This document shows positions 11,689 to 23,679 of a stretch of 64,000 nt of DNA, piece after piece (the first letter of the stretch is position 1; every line of letters starts with the position of its first letter). This DNA comes from Amesomyces nigricolor. Its lineage: Eukaryota > Ascomycota > Sordariomycetes > Sordariales > Chaetomiaceae. The stretch lies in NCBI GenBank assembly GCA_004802645.1, contig SRKS01000002.1, positions 992,001 through 1,056,000 of the forward strand. The letters run 5' to 3'. Under the pieces are notes generated by a model, which worked only from the letters and a program-made list of their open reading frames with translations, was not told where the DNA came from and did no database searches. Made by a program: the position numbers and the translations under genes.

Positions 11689-13419
11689 TTTGGACGGTGT
11701 TTGGTTGGGTTGGTTGGTGGTAGGTGTTTGGTTTGGTGGTGTGGAATGTGAAGTTGGTTACGTTCGATCGGTCTCGGGACGTGGTTTGAATAAGTTTCGA
11801 TATGCTAGGTGAAGGGGAGGAGACACGGCGAGGTGGGTTCTGGCAGAGTTAAATAGTCCCCAGGTCTGTCCGGGTGACACATCTGGGTCTGGCTGTGTTT
11901 TTCTTGCGGGTCCTCGAACAAGGTCAGGTAGGGATGAGGTGTGTGTCGTGCCCCGAGCGGTTGGCTGCGGATTGGCTGCGGTAACAACGGTCTCATCGCA
12001 AACCCGCGAGACGTGGGTGATTTGTCTGCGTCATACGCTATCGCATGCGGCCAGCCATTGCCCAGTTTCGACCTCTTCCAAGCCTCTTGGTGGCGGCGGA
12101 CGAGCCGACAGCCGGCACATGCTCCCGAGATGCCCATGACGTGAGGACTGGAAGCTCCAACACCCTCCGTTACATCCGGGAGTCACCCTGATCTCTCATC
12201 TTCAAGTTACAATCATTCCCTTCCAGGTTTGTTCACAAGACATGATTCCCTGGCATACACTCGCTTTAATTCTAGTTCAGGGTCCTCGGCGCCTATGCAC
12301 TTGAACAAGTGGAGCTGGTGATGAGGTCGATATCTGCATTCTGCAACCGTCTGGGGCATTCCCGAACCTGTGCTGCCACCGCTGGACGCACACGAATCAA
12401 ACTCTTCGCGGTCGAGGCGAAGCTGCCTTCATGTACAAGGCGCAGCGACGTTTTAGCTGTTAAGACTCGAAGTTCACATCGCATCTCTGGGATTGGGAAG
12501 CGCGGGTTCATTGATGAAGAACTCGCGTTCCTGGCGACACGGCCACTGATGACGTAGCGCTGATGACATCACCCACCAGCCAGAGGTGGCGTTTGCTGTG
12601 GCGCAGGAACAGGCCGCGTTGCCGGTGTTGATTGAAGGCGTGATGCGAAGTTCAAGGTTCCGAAAGCGAATGCCAAGATTTTGTCAGTCAGGGTCGCATC
12701 GATGTTCGTCCATCCGGCACTCGCCGTCCGGCTCGCCTTCTGGAAACCCATCACGGATGCGAGGATCTGGTGTGCCGTCAGCCTCGCAAGGCTGTCGTTT
12801 CAGGCCATGCCAAAGGGGTTTCTGCCCCGTGTTTGCCTGGCACGAAGTAGCGAAATATGTCGGGTGCCGTTTTGGCCTTTACAAATCTTCTCCGGCACAG
12901 GCTCATTCGAACGGAGACTTACAGCCGCCCAACTGACACCTAGTAAACTACAACCTCAATGAATACAACGTGTACGGAGCTGTTCAAAGTTTGGCCCTTC
13001 CGCTAAACGGACACCTCCATCATAGCTTGGAGACTTTCAGGCTGGAAACTCTGAGTACACAGCTCTATGTCACTGCACGATAACTTTGGTGATTTAAGGT
13101 ATTGGCTGTGAAGAAAGGATTATGAAATGCCATAAATCAATGGTTCGGTTTCTTTTAAAGACACTCGAGTACGGAAGGCCGCTGCCGTGGTGCAAATTTC
13201 CTTGGCACGGCCCCGCCCCGACTGTGACCCACAGTGCCGGAACCCCACCGAATGGAAGCCCTAAAATTTCTGTCCACAATTTCCCCCAAACTCGCAATTC
13301 GACAGCTCACCGCCCGCCGATATTTAAACAACCCGACAAGAATCACAGGCGCAGGATATCACCTCTTTGCGTCCTCAATCATCCACGGTCAATCTCCGCA
13401 GATCATCCCGACAGACAAA
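11689..13419. promoter_or_regulatory. Divergent upstream region of pmp3 and eL22
   Basis: 1.7 kb separates the two start codons. No coding sequence with family features is seen. TGACGT-like and TGATGACATCA-like motifs occur around 12546-12572 and resemble bZIP sites. A TATTTAAA element lies at about 13320, some 100 bp upstream of the eL22 ATG. Their activity is inference. Confidence 0.4.
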
Positions 13420-14041
13420 ATGGCTCCCATTGCTGTATGTTCCATCACCTGACGCGCTTTGCTGTTGGCCCAGTCCAGCGCACCAGAGACCCCATCTGGC
13501 CGCGTGACGGATCATGGCGTGAAGCAGTAGGCTAAGTCATTCTCCTTCGGGAGCAACAGAAGAAGACCGGCGCCAAGAAGGGCCCCAAGGTGACGAAGAA
13601 GGTGAGTTTACCACAAGAATCCAATTGCGCATTGTCGGCCGTCGCTAACGGGCTGCTCCCCAGTTCATCATCAACGCTTCCCAGCCCGCCTCCGACAAGA
13701 TCTTCGATGTCTCGGCTTTCGAGAAGTTCCTGAACGAGAAGATCAAGGTTGAGGGCCGCGTCGGCAACCTCGGCGAGACCATCAAGATCTCCCAGCAGGG
13801 TGAGGGCAAGATCGAGATCATTGCCCACAATGAGCTCTCTGGCCGCTACCTCAAGTACCTGTACGCTCCCCGAATACCTTCTAGCAACCCGATCAGACAC
13901 TGACAACCCTCCAGGACCAAGAAGTTCCTCAAGAAGATGCAGCTTCGTGACTGGCTCCGCGTCGTCTCGACCTCCAAGGGCGTCTACGAGCTCAAGTTCT
14001 TCAACGTCGTTAACGACGAGGCTGAGGACGATGAGGAGTAA
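13420..14041 (+). CDS. rpl22: 60S ribosomal protein eL22
   Basis: Predicted 126 residues from four exons: 13420-13434, 13560-13601, 13664-13860, 13915-14041. The first exon codes only five residues (MAPIA), a common arrangement in fungal ribosomal protein genes. The protein runs through a basic N-terminus (KKTGAKKGPKVTKK), then DVSAFEKFLNEKIKVEGRVG, NELSGRYLKYLTKKFLKK and the acidic end NVVNDEAEDDEE. These are hallmarks of eukaryotic L22, a component of the large subunit near the exit tunnel. The length matches the family. Confidence 0.96.
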
Positions 14042-14271
14042 ATTGGTCGGTCTTCTGCTGGGAGTTCTTCGGGATCATCTGCACGGATGCCAAACGGATA
14101 CCAGGTGGTTATGCATAGCGGGATAATGGGTCAATAAAAAGACACAGGCTGCGTGCGGCTGCCAGGCGTTCTGCCAAACCATATGATTCTTCCTCTGGGT
14201 ATATCGCATGTGTGTGACCAAGCAAAGACTCCGTTCCAATGCCGCTACAACATCAAGACTGTCCTCGGTAC

Positions 14272-15303
14272 TCATTGCGGCAGCGACCGCATCACCGCCT
14301 CAAACACCAACAGTGCCATCGCATTCGCCGGAAACGCCCTCAAAAAGCACGGCAAAAACCCGCGCCAATACCCCCTCACCCCCCCCTCCTGATAAACCGC
14401 CTTCGCAGCATCCCTCCACCTCGGAAATCTCCTCACCCCATCCCCTAAACCCCCTCCCAACGGATCCGTCATAACCCTCTGCTTCACCACATCACTCGGA
14501 TAACTCGTCAGCCAAAAGACCTGCGCACTCAGTCCCCCCGCCCAGAAATTAATCGCCGGCGCGCTCATCCTCGTCTTCTCCCGCATCCACCTCGAAAACA
14601 AATCATAGCTCCCCCACCAGAAAAAGAAAAAACCCCTAAACAACAACGTCGCCTGCAACCCGTGATAGATCCCCCCAATCCCATGATGTCTCCACACCTT
14701 CCGCACGCAGTCCACCGGCCCCCGATATAACCGCTCCTCCTTCCTCGCCGCGTACTGTATTTGCAGCCGCGCTTTGACATGCTCAACAGGCGCAGCCACG
14801 AAACTGACTGTTGCGCCGGCGAGGATGCCCGCGAGGCCGTGGCCGTGGGCTGGGAGGGGGGTGGGGGTGGGGGAGCGGAGAGGGTGTGAGGGGGGGTGGT
14901 TGAAGACGTGGTCTTGGAGGAGGCGGCGGTAGACGGAGAGCGAGCCGAGCATCACGCTGTCCATGAACATCCAGCCGACTAAGGGGGGTGTGGCGCCTTT
15001 GTAGAGGCCCGCGAGGCCTTCGTTGCGGATGGTTTGGGTGAGGCAGGCGAGGGGGCCGGAGAAGCGGGAGGAGGTGGTCGTTTGGAGGCGGACTTTGATT
15101 GTGTCGAAGGGGTGGCCGACTGGAGGGGAGGGGGGTTAGTGAGGGGCTGGGTGATAGGGGAAAATGGGGGGCGTACCGGAGAGCTTGGCGATCCCCGAGA
15201 AGACGCCGGCGACGAAGCCTTTGTAGTTGCTGTGAGGCTTTGCTGCTGCTGGGGGTTCCGGGGACAGCGCTGCGGGCAGCGTCGTCTTCGCGTCGGCTGC
15301 CAT
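14272..15303 (-). CDS. Mitochondrial carrier family (SLC25) protein, carnitine/ornithine/Ymc-like clade
   Basis: Predicted 324 residues from exons 15303-15177 and 15119-14272 (57-nt intron inside the first signature). Three carrier repeats are seen, with signatures HPFDTIKVR, APVEHVKAR and YPSDVVKQR at the ends of odd-numbered helices. The Gly-rich GxGxxG-like turns and six hydrophobic segments fit the inner-membrane carrier fold. The signatures resemble carnitine/acylcarnitine, ornithine and Ymc-type carriers. The second contact site is not decisive, so the substrate is left open. A Pro/His/Ser-rich loop between repeats 1 and 2 is longer than usual. The gene converges with eL22, with 230 bp between the stop codons. 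Confidence 0.88.
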
Positions 15304-15838
15304 CGCGGATGGTTCGCACCGGGTGTGTTAAAGGAGCGTTAGGGAGGTAAGCCGCAAGGCGCCAGGCAGCAAGAAGACGACAGGTCAGGGGTAGCGGTTG
15401 TGTGCTGTGGGAGTCATCGTGGAGGTGAGGTTGTGTCCGGGAAGAAAGACGGAGGGTTTCGCGCGACCCCACTCATGCGGTATCGGACCCGGCGCCCGAG
15501 GATGTCGGGATCTGTGGGCCCCATCCGGGGTTAACGGAGATGCCGGGGCGACAACTCGAAACCCAGCATTAGACATGATGGGCTGTAAGTGAGGTGTGCT
15601 CAGGCAGTGCTCGTGACATCTGAACATTCTCGTCCCGAAGAAACACTAGATGACAGGAATATTAACCACCAGGTGAGACACGCAGAATGTCGAGAACTCC
15701 ACAAATCAACATACAGTACCATGAGCCTCATGATAATCTACCCTAAACACCATGACATCCATCTGCCATTTCCCTCTCGCAGCTGTTTATGCCCCCTATG
15801 ACAATCCCCCTCTGACACCCCTTCTACTCAAACACCAC
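15304..15838. other. Intergenic, carrier upstream region and Nup85 3' flank
   Basis: 535 bp lies between two minus-strand genes. No coding or RNA feature is supported. Confidence 0.4.
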
Positions 15839-18800
15839 TCACCAAACCATCTCATCCGCCTCCATCACCCACAACGCCGCCAAATCCTTCGCCAGCCCCA
15901 GCCTCAACCTCCTGATGATATCCTCGCCCTTCGTCTTCGCGCCCACCTCCGTCCGCCAATCCCACCCCCTTTTCACAGCGACCTTCCCCAGCGGCCCCGC
16001 CCCGCTCAGCGATTTCTGCAGCTGGCTCGCAACAAGCGACCCACCCGCCACCGCCAGCAAAGCACCCCCCGCCGTGCTCTTCTTCAGCAAATCCGCAGGC
16101 GTAGCCCCCTTCAACCCACCCGGCGCGGAGGCAAGCACGAGCTGCAAGAAATCGTCGCACGCGGTATACACCCTGCTACCGACAGCCTGCAAGTCCTCAA
16201 CAGCCTTGAGAATGGTATCGATCTGGTCGAGGGTTATGGCCGGGACGGCGGACTGGCCTAGGTGGACGTTTGTATTGTCCGGGTCGGAGACGAAGACGAG
16301 GGCCTCGCCGAGGAGAGCGAGCAGGAAGTCCTCGCTGACGATGCCGTCGCGCGTCTGGTCCAGCAGCCCGCCGCGGATGTTGTCGTCGGAGCTGGCGACG
16401 ACGCTGATGAGCGCGGCCGCGGCCTGCTGCCGGCGCGAGTGCGGTGTGGCGTGCGGGAGGGCGTTGTCGTTGTCGCGGATGTCGTAGAATTGGCGGAGGG
16501 AGGCGTAGCCTGAGAGCATCTTGCCGAGGAGCTCGGCTGCTTCCATGTCCTGCTTGGCGCATTGCTCGAGCGTGTTCTTGCGGTCTGTGAGGAGCTTGTG
16601 CAGGTGGTCGTCGAGGTCGTTGGCGGGTGGGAAGGCCGTGGATTGGATTAGCGAGTATGAGATGAGGAGGTTCATGACCTCGCGGACCTTGTGCGGGCGG
16701 TGCGCGAGGGCGTAGTACCACATCGCCTCGCCATAGCGGTGGGAATCGCGGGCAAGAATTTCTCCGTAGGTCTGCAACTGTCAGTATCGCCTCATCTCAC
16801 ATGAGGGAGCCGTCAACGTACCTCTGCCGTCTCCTCAGCATAGTCGACCATGCCCAGCTCGCTCAACAGCGTCCACAGCCTGTCCACCATCCCGTTCGAG
16901 TCCACATGAAGCTCCTGGAACAGATGCTGCACCAAGTCGCGGACCATCTCCTCAGACCGCTCCGGCGAATCCATCCGGCCAAGGACGCTCATCGAGAGCT
17001 CCCAGCCCTCCCTTGAGACACCAAACTTGTCCTTGACCGCCGACAGACCGTCGTAGTCAGCCAGCGCCTGTGCATACTGAACAAGAGTACTATCCTTGAT
17101 CCCGTCGACTTCGTCCGGCGCGCCGGGATCCATCCCAAGAACCTCCAGATCGTCCATGTCGAGGTCCGCCAGCCCAAACGCGCCGGAAGGCTGATGCTGA
17201 GGCAGCCACTTCCCAAGCGACGCAATCTCAGCAACCGCAGCCGCGATCGGAAGAGACCAGCCACGCAGCAACCCAATGACACCCTTCACGTTATCCTCAA
17301 ACATGCAGGCCATGCCAATCTCGACAGGGTTCTGCGAGTTGAAGTGGAAGTCCGACTCAACCGCCGCATGGAACGCACGCGCAAGCCTGTCGAGGTAGCT
17401 CTCCGCGTCACCAACCGGCGCCGACGCCACCACCAGGGCCTGCGATCGCGAGAACGACTGGGACATGCTGAAGGGGTTGTTGTTCTCAGGCTTGCCCCTG
17501 CGCTCGTCCCACCAGCCGAACAACCCGACCGTCGCCTCCAGCCAGTCCTGCGCCGCCTCGAGAATGGCGCCTTGCTGCCCAAGCACGATATCAAAAATAA
17601 TGTTGAGATTCTCATAGATCTCCCACGGCACCTGGCTCTCCGCCCGCCTCGCAAGACCCGTCAGCGACCCGCGGCTCCTAGTCGAGGCCACCGACGCCGA
17701 GAAAGTCGACTCGCCCCATGCGGTATCCTTGCCCTCAGCAAACCGCCTGAGATGCTCCAGCGACCCCTGTGCACGAACACGGAACAACGTCCAGTCGCTG
17801 CTGCAAATATCCCAGTCGCCGACAAAGCCGGGGCAGTTCTCGAGCACGCCAACTGTCTCCTCAACAGCGCGTTGGACGTTCTCAAGCGCGCGGTCGACAT
17901 AGGCATAATCACCGCGCGGGCCGCGGCGCACATGGCCCCAGCCGGCGTTGTCGAGCAGGCGGGCGGCGTCGGTGACCTTGCCGCGTAGCAGGGCGACAAA
18001 GACGGCCTGCCAGAAGAGCGAGTGGCACGCCGGACTGGGGCGGTGGCGCAGGATCTCGTCGACCTGGTTGCCGTACATGTCGTGGTAATCGTTGAGCCAG
18101 CGGAAGAGGGTCTCTGGAAGGGGCTCGGCGCGGATGACGCCGCGGTCTTCGTACCGTGTGTGGTGGATTTGCAGGGCGAGGTTGGCGAGGTAGTTCGCCT
18201 TCTCGAAAGGGGTTGCGTGCGGGCCGGGTCCGATTTCCGCAGCGTGCTCCTCGGTTGAGTGCGGGAGCTTATCGACGTGGTCTTTCCAGAGTGCAGCCAC
18301 CTTGCCAGCAACTGTCGCCAGGGTATCGTCCATCTTCTCCTCGTCCTCTGCCTCACCAACCCCCTCGTCATACAGCTTCGCGATCAGGTTCTCCGTACCG
18401 AGAATGACCTGCGGCGGCTCCGTGACAGCGGCCGTGCCCATGTGCTGATACACATCCTTCGCCAGCGCAGCGTATTTCAGTTCCCTGCGGCGCGCGGGAC
18501 CACCCCCGTGCATCGCCGACGCGCGGAAGATATCCTCCGCCTCACGGCGCACACGTTCCGTCGCAGCGGGTGTAGCCAGCATCAACAAATCCGACTCCTC
18601 CCCAATATCCGGCAGCTCCCCTCTCTCAGGCATATCCAACCACATATCCTCCCCCTCCTCCTCATCAAAACTATCCTCATCATCATCAACCGGCAACGCA
18701 AAGCTCCTCCCTGGCTCAACCCTCCCATCCCCCTCCCCCTCCACCTCCACCTCCTCATCATTAACAACCACACTCCTCCTCAACCTCGAAGGCTGCCTCG

Positions 18801-19398
18801 TATGCGACCCCCCTGCCTGCCCCTGAATCGACCTCCCCAACGGCCCCTTCTCCTTCCCCCCAGTATTCCCACCAGTCCTCCCCACCCCAGCAAAAATATT
18901 CCTCTTCCCCACCATCCCCGCCCCCATCCTCACCCCCCCACCACCACCGCCCGTAAACCCCCCGCCGGTATCAAACCCCCCTCCAATACCCGTAAACAGA
19001 CCCTGCGGCGCATCCCCCCCATCCCCCGCCCCATTCCCTCCCTTAGAAGAATTCCCCGTCATGCCGCGCATGATGGAGCTGTCGAGGAAGCGGGCGGACG
19101 GCGCGCCGGCGGGCGTGAAGCTTGCGGTGGAGGAGGTTTGGGAGTTGTGGAAGTCGGAGGGCAGGGGGGGAGGGTCTGCCGAGGGGGTTGTGGAGCGGGC
19201 GGAGGTGTTGGATTGCGGGAAGTGGGAGGGTTTGGTACTGGTTTTGTTGTGGTGGTAGTCGGGAGTGGAGGGGAGGAGGGGGGAGGAGGGTGGGGGGTTG
19301 GTGGTTTTGCGGGTGGTGGTGTTGCGGGTGGTGTTGCGGGTGGTGTTGCTGGTGGTGTTGGTGGGGGGGAGGTGGAAGTTGAAGAGGTTGTTGGACAT
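15839..19398 (-). CDS. nup85: Nucleoporin Nup85 (Y-complex/Nup84 complex)
   Basis: Predicted 1,169 residues from exons 19398-16822 and 16771-15839 (50-nt intron). The conserved ACE1-type alpha-helical core starts near residue 330 and includes QVDEILRHRPSPACHSLFWQ, LLRGKVTDAARLLDNAGWGH and a C-terminal helical part beginning TYGEILARDSHRYGEAMWYY. In the nuclear pore, Nup85 is a scaffold member of the Y-complex and binds Seh1. The first 300 residues are not conserved: Asn/Thr repeats (NTTRNTT), Ser/Pro stretches and a Gly-rich patch (GIGGGFDTGGGFTGGGGG), probably disordered. The total length is close to other filamentous ascomycete Nup85 proteins and much longer than yeast. A GT at the very 3' end (TTTG|GTGAGT) could in principle extend the C-terminus by splicing. 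Confidence 0.88.
19316..19372. repeat. Coding minisatellite in Nup85 N-terminus (NTT/RNTT units)
   Basis: About four to five copies of a 12-nt GGTGGTGTTGCG-like unit encode the Asn-Thr-Thr-Arg repeats near the N-terminus of Nup85. It is in frame, so copy-number change would alter protein length by four residues per unit. Confidence 0.75.
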
Positions 19399-20238
19399 GG
19401 TGGTGCTGTCCGTCTGTGGTATTTTGTAGATTACCTCTGGGGAATCGGGTTCGGGTGGTCTCGAGGCGCGCGATGGTGAGACTGAGATGGTTCGTGAGTT
19501 TTCTGGCTCGGTCGTGGGAGACAGCTCCAGCTGCGCGTGTCGGTCGGTCGTTCGACGGAAAGAGAATGGGAAGTCGGCCGCTCAAATCGGATCGATTACA
19601 TGCGCCGCTCGTAAAGCAGCAGTTCGGCGAGGCTGTTGTGTCGTTATTAAGGTCGGCCCGTCGCGATGCCGACTTTGAAATGTTGTTGCTGTGTGGACTG
19701 TGGTTTTCGCTTGGCAATGGACAAAGCTCCAAAACTTGGGTGAGCTTCTCCTGTAGGCTGCACAGACCATGCAGGCCCAACGCGACTTTATGGGCTGGCT
19801 GCGCGCCTCGGCAAGTTCCGCTCTTGGCTTGGAGCTTGGAGCAACAAACACAACCGAACTTCTAGGAGCACATGGAATGAGGGTTATCATTAAATCAAGC
19901 CACCTCAGGAGCATTGTTCATGGAGTTAAACTTTTGAACTTGGGTTTTGTTACACTTCCCGAACAAACAATATTTTTTTCTTCAATGCCGTCTAAAAGGA
20001 GCAGATGAAAGTCGTGTCTCTACTTCGGACATACTAGCAGTTGGGCATGAGGAAAAAAAGAGGGGGTTGTCTCGCTCAAAGGATCCATGCCCATGGTTGC
20101 ACTTGTATCTTCACATTCGCCCAACTGAAACCCAAACTCAACCAAGCATACTGAACCCCCAGGACCAGAAGTGCCAAAGTTTCGTTTCAATCTTGAACTC
20201 TCCCATTCCAAAAGCAATATTTCCACATCCTGCCCAAC
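19399..20238. promoter_or_regulatory. Divergent upstream region of nup85 and the DUF952 gene
   Basis: 840 bp separates the two start codons. No supported coding region is seen. Confidence 0.4.
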
Positions 20239-20687
20239 ATGGCTCCCCTCCCACCCCCCACCCCCCTCCCCGAGTTCGTCTACAAGATCATTCCAACCGC
20301 CCCGCCCTCGCCGATCCCCGAGCAATACCCGCTCTCGGAGCTCGATCAGAACGATGGCTTTATCCATCTGAGCACCTCCTGGCAGGTATGCTAGCCTCCC
20401 ACTTCCTCCCTAAGCTACCTCGGCGCTAACACGGACCAATCAACAAGGTCCCCATCACATCAGACTTGTTCTTCAAGGACACCACTTCCTTCTATCTTCT
20501 CAAGCTGCGCCTGTCCAACTTTGACCAGGCAGCTGTTAAGTGGGACGAGGTGGATGGGACGAATGGGTGCCCGCATTTGTATGGCAACTTTGGCGGGAAG
20601 GATGTGGTGGATGTGAGGGAGTTTACGCGTGGGGAGGGGCAGAGCTGGAAGGAGGTTTTTGAGGGGGAGAAGGGTTGGTTGGTGTAG
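20239..20687 (+). CDS. DUF952-family protein
   Basis: Predicted 128 residues from exons 20239-20385 and 20448-20687 (62-nt intron). Conserved elements are FVYKIIPTAP near the start, DGFIHLSTSWQVP around residues 39-51 and LFFKDTTSFYLLKL. These match the DUF952 fold, a small domain of unknown function whose structure resembles ADP-ribosyl-transferring enzymes. The C-terminal half includes the expected acidic and aromatic segment CPHLYGNFGGKDVVDVREF. It is probably a cytosolic protein; no biochemical role is established. Confidence 0.88.
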
Positions 20688-20921
20688 ATGGGAGGGGCTG
20701 GTTGTGTTTCCTACACTAGCACATGAAATGGCTTTGATGTCGATCTCGGTGACTATTAGTTGTACATCTTTTCAGACGAAGGATTATTACACCACAATCG
20801 AGCCATCACCCCCGCTCAAACTCCAACCAAAGGGTATCTCAAACTTTTCCCTCCGCTCTTCCACCTCCACCAATCCATCTCTCCCCTCCCGTCCTACCCT
20901 CCGCTGTATCCCCAAACCCCT

Positions 20922-21915
20922 TCAAAACCTTTTCCCCCACACCACCGACCCCCCAATCGCCCTCCCAGCAACATACCCCCCAAACATCCCCGCAAGAATC
21001 GTCACCGGCCAACGCTGCCAATCCCTATCCCAATCCAGCGGAATCGGCACCGCGCCCAGCCAAGCCCCCACAACCGCTCCAACCATGCCGCCAAACACCT
21101 CGTCCAGCGGCGCACTGAACCCGCCCACGGCCTTCCACGCGACGCCGTCCACCCCGTGGACATAGAACAGCGGGAAGAGCGCTAGAACGGCGAGGTGTGC
21201 TGCGCATAGAAATGTGTGGCTGGAGTGTGTGAGGAATGGCGCGCCGAAGAGGATGAGGATCGCGTAGATGAGGGGCGTGAGGAGGAGGGAGAGAGCGAGG
21301 GAGAGGAGGGCGCTCTGTTGTTTTCAGCAGTTAGCACAATGCCTTTGAGACCAAACCAACCCCCAACAACGAGAGTAAAATGAAAGGGAAACTCACAATC
21401 ACCACCCTCCCCACCCCCCTCCCACCAGCACCTCTCTTCCCCAACCCTCCCTTTCTCACCCCCCTCCCACTCCCACCACCCCCACTCTTCCCCCCGGCAC
21501 TTCCCCCAGCACCCCCCCCCTTCCCCCCTCCAACACTACCTCCCCCACTCCCTCCATTTTGTGTTGACCCAGCAGCAGGCAAACAAACAACCGCCCACAC
21601 AACCTGCAGCACCGCTGCCCCCGGCAGGAGTGTAGTAGCCATTGTCGGGCCGGGGTCGGCGACGAGGGCACGGAAGCGTGCGGCAAAGAGGGCAAGAAGG
21701 AGGGGTGGTAGGGCGAGGCGGGTTGGTTTTGACATGGGGGTTTGGTTGGGGGGGATTGGGTGTAGTTCTGTGGTGGTCGAGGATGGGGTGTTGTTGGGGG
21801 GGGTGGTGGTTGTTGTGGTGGTGGTGGTTTTTTTCGAGGTGGTGGGGTTGAGTTGCGCGCGGGCGCCCTTGGTGAGAGAGGAGGAGGACATTGTTATTGG
21901 GTCGACTAGGGGCAT
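20922..21915 (-). CDS. gpi11: GPI-anchor biosynthesis protein Gpi11 (PIG-F)
   Basis: Predicted 303 residues from exons 21915-21397 and 21314-20922 (82-nt intron). The start MPLVDPITMSSSS was chosen because it matches fungal Gpi11 beginnings. Several hydrophobic helices follow (LALPPLLLALFAARFRALV, LLPGAAVLQVVWAVVCL, LLSLALSLLLTPLIYAILIL). The C-terminus carries the PIG-F signature VVGAWLGAVPIPLDWDRDWQ. Gpi11 works in the ER membrane with the ethanolamine-phosphate transferases Gpi13 and Gpi7. The loop before the intron is an unusual 50-residue Gly/Lys/Arg-rich run, coded by an almost pure purine tract on the sense strand. It converges with the DUF952 gene, with 234 bp between stops. Confidence 0.88.
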
Positions 21916-22027
21916 TGTGTTGTGTGTGAGGTGTGGTGTGTGGTGTTGGAGAGGGAAGGGGATGAGGTCGCGTTGAGGAAGGGCAATTAAAGTTGGGGTG
22001 GGGATGGTGCCGACGGAAGCTCGGATT

Positions 22028-22041
22028 GACCCTAACCCTCG
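22028..22041. promoter_or_regulatory. Telobox-like site (ACCCTAACCCT) upstream of gpi11
   Basis: Two adjacent CCCTAA-type units lie about 115 bp upstream of the gpi11 ATG. In yeast and other fungi, TTAGGG-type promoter motifs bind Tbf1-class factors. A nearly identical site lies upstream of the next gene, translin. Confidence 0.4.
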
Positions 22042-22175
22042 GGTGGTGGACAAGGGGGTGGGGGACCTTGCTTGTCTCAGGACCTCGATGAGTCGATGAC
22101 ATCTCATGGAAACACATTCTCATTTATCAAGAACATTGGAACGGCAAGTTACTTCAATCAGGTACTACCAACCCT

Positions 22176-23055
22176 CTACTGCGCCTGAGGAATCAAGTTC
22201 CGCAGCGACAAGTCATACACCACATCCTCCACCTTCTTGACCGCGTACTTGATTGAGTCCACGCGCTTCCGCAGGATGTCATTCTTGAGGTTCAACACCT
22301 GGAACCCAGCATGCAGGTCCTTGATAAACCCGCTAATCTGCACGGCCATGGTGTTGTCGCCCAACGTCACCGAGTTGACCGCCAGCCGGCTGAGCTCGTC
22401 AATAACGTTGATCAGCCCCAGCAGGTACTCCTCGATGGTGATGTGGAAGGCGTCGCGGTCCTTGAGGTTGACGGGGACTGTAGGTAATTAGTTCTGCTGT
22501 AATATCAGGTAAAATTTGGGTCACGGACCGTTGAAAACCCGCCCAATGTCCTCCAGGGCAAGTAGTCGGCCGACCTCGCCCGGCTTGGACTCGCTGGCCA
22601 TGCCGCCCAGCCAGGCGCAGAGAATAACCGTGGAGATGGCGTCCTGCACCATGCGCTGCCACTTGTGGTTGTACCTAGCCAAGTCTTAGCATCTCAACCA
22701 TATTTCATGGGCGGCAAGGAATACCCACTTGTAGTACGGGTACTGAGACGCAAAAGTTGAGAGCTTGCCAACAGTCTCGATCTCCTGCTTGATCCCGCCT
22801 TCGACTTGCTCAATCAGGCCCGCATCTATGGCATTGTCAGTCTCAGACCCGACAAAACGCATTTGCTCTTTGGGAAGAAGACTTACACTTCGACCGCGGC
22901 GTCGAGTGTATCCGCGAGAGCACGCCCTGGGTGTACGAGACGTGCTGGTTGAGGTCGTCGAGGATCTGGTCCAGCTCCTTCCGGATGGTGGCGTCTTCCT
23001 CAATCTTGGTCTTGAGCTGGTCAAACAGCGCGGGGTCAATCATCGGAGGCGCCAT
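22176..23055 (-). CDS. Translin (RNA/ssDNA-binding, C3PO subunit)
   Basis: Predicted 237 residues from four exons: 23055-22887, 22825-22729, 22674-22529, 22477-22176 (introns 61, 54 and 51 nt). The all-helical protein carries the translin C-terminal hallmark LAVNSVTLGD then FQVLNLKNDILRKRVDSIKY and KKVEDVVYDLSLRNLIPQ. The N-terminal half contains LDQILDDLNQHVSYTQGVLS. Translin partners TRAX in the C3PO nuclease, which in Neurospora trims pre-tRNA fragments and in animals assists RISC. The TRAX partner is not in this window. The fourth-exon donor (GTCCGT) is weaker than the others but the frame and family support it. The start could also be the Met at residue 5. Confidence 0.9.
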
Positions 23056-23679
23056 CTTGATTGTTGTTTTGCTGCTGGTTTGTTGTTCCTGCCTGATGTT
23101 TGCAAAGTGGAGATTTCCACTGGTTGACGATTCTATGATGTTGAACTGGACGAAGACTGTGCCTGACAGCGCACGGCACAACCTGGAGTCTATTGTTTAA
23201 AACGAGAAGACGAGGCGAGGGATATTCTGCTCTGCCTTGAAGCAAATCTCACGTGAAGCCTTTTAGAGTTCATCAATTGGAAGGTGTGGACATGTAATGA
23301 AGGAATTAGGCGGCGGCTGCCTCAACCCTAACCCTCAGGGCGGACAACATCAACAGAGGAAAGACAGCAGAAAAGAGTGGTAGATCATGACCTGCCTGCC
23401 ATAGACATCCAAAGCATTACGGTGATACGCATTCATATGGTTATAGAGTTGAGAATATCATTGTTTTGCTCATCACATACATAAACAACATACAAACTCG
23501 TCATTCTCTCATCAAAACCAATACAAAACAGCATAAAACACACCCATCAATTTTCCACCACCAACATCTCTTTTCCTAATCATCATCAATCTTCAAAATC
23601 ATCACTCATCTCAACAAACAAAAAACCACCACCACCCCCCCACCCACTCCCATTCTCAACCCCTAGCCACTTCACCCCC
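23056..23679. other. Translin upstream region and 3' flank of the giant gene
   Basis: 624 bp. It is A/C-rich near 23460-23640 on the plus strand, probably the 3' UTR of the giant gene. It contains the telobox-like site listed separately. Confidence 0.45.
23324..23340. promoter_or_regulatory. Telobox-like site (AACCCTAACCCT) upstream of translin
   Basis: Two CCCTAA-type units lie about 270 bp upstream of the translin ATG, sharing the core ACCCTAACCCTC with the site upstream of gpi11. Confidence 0.4.

Noticed and set aside
18259..19479. A 406-codon plus-strand frame opposite the Nup85 N-terminus
   Set aside because: Composition (Pro/His/Arg, then Gly/Val) simply mirrors the low-complexity Nup85 N-terminal repeats.
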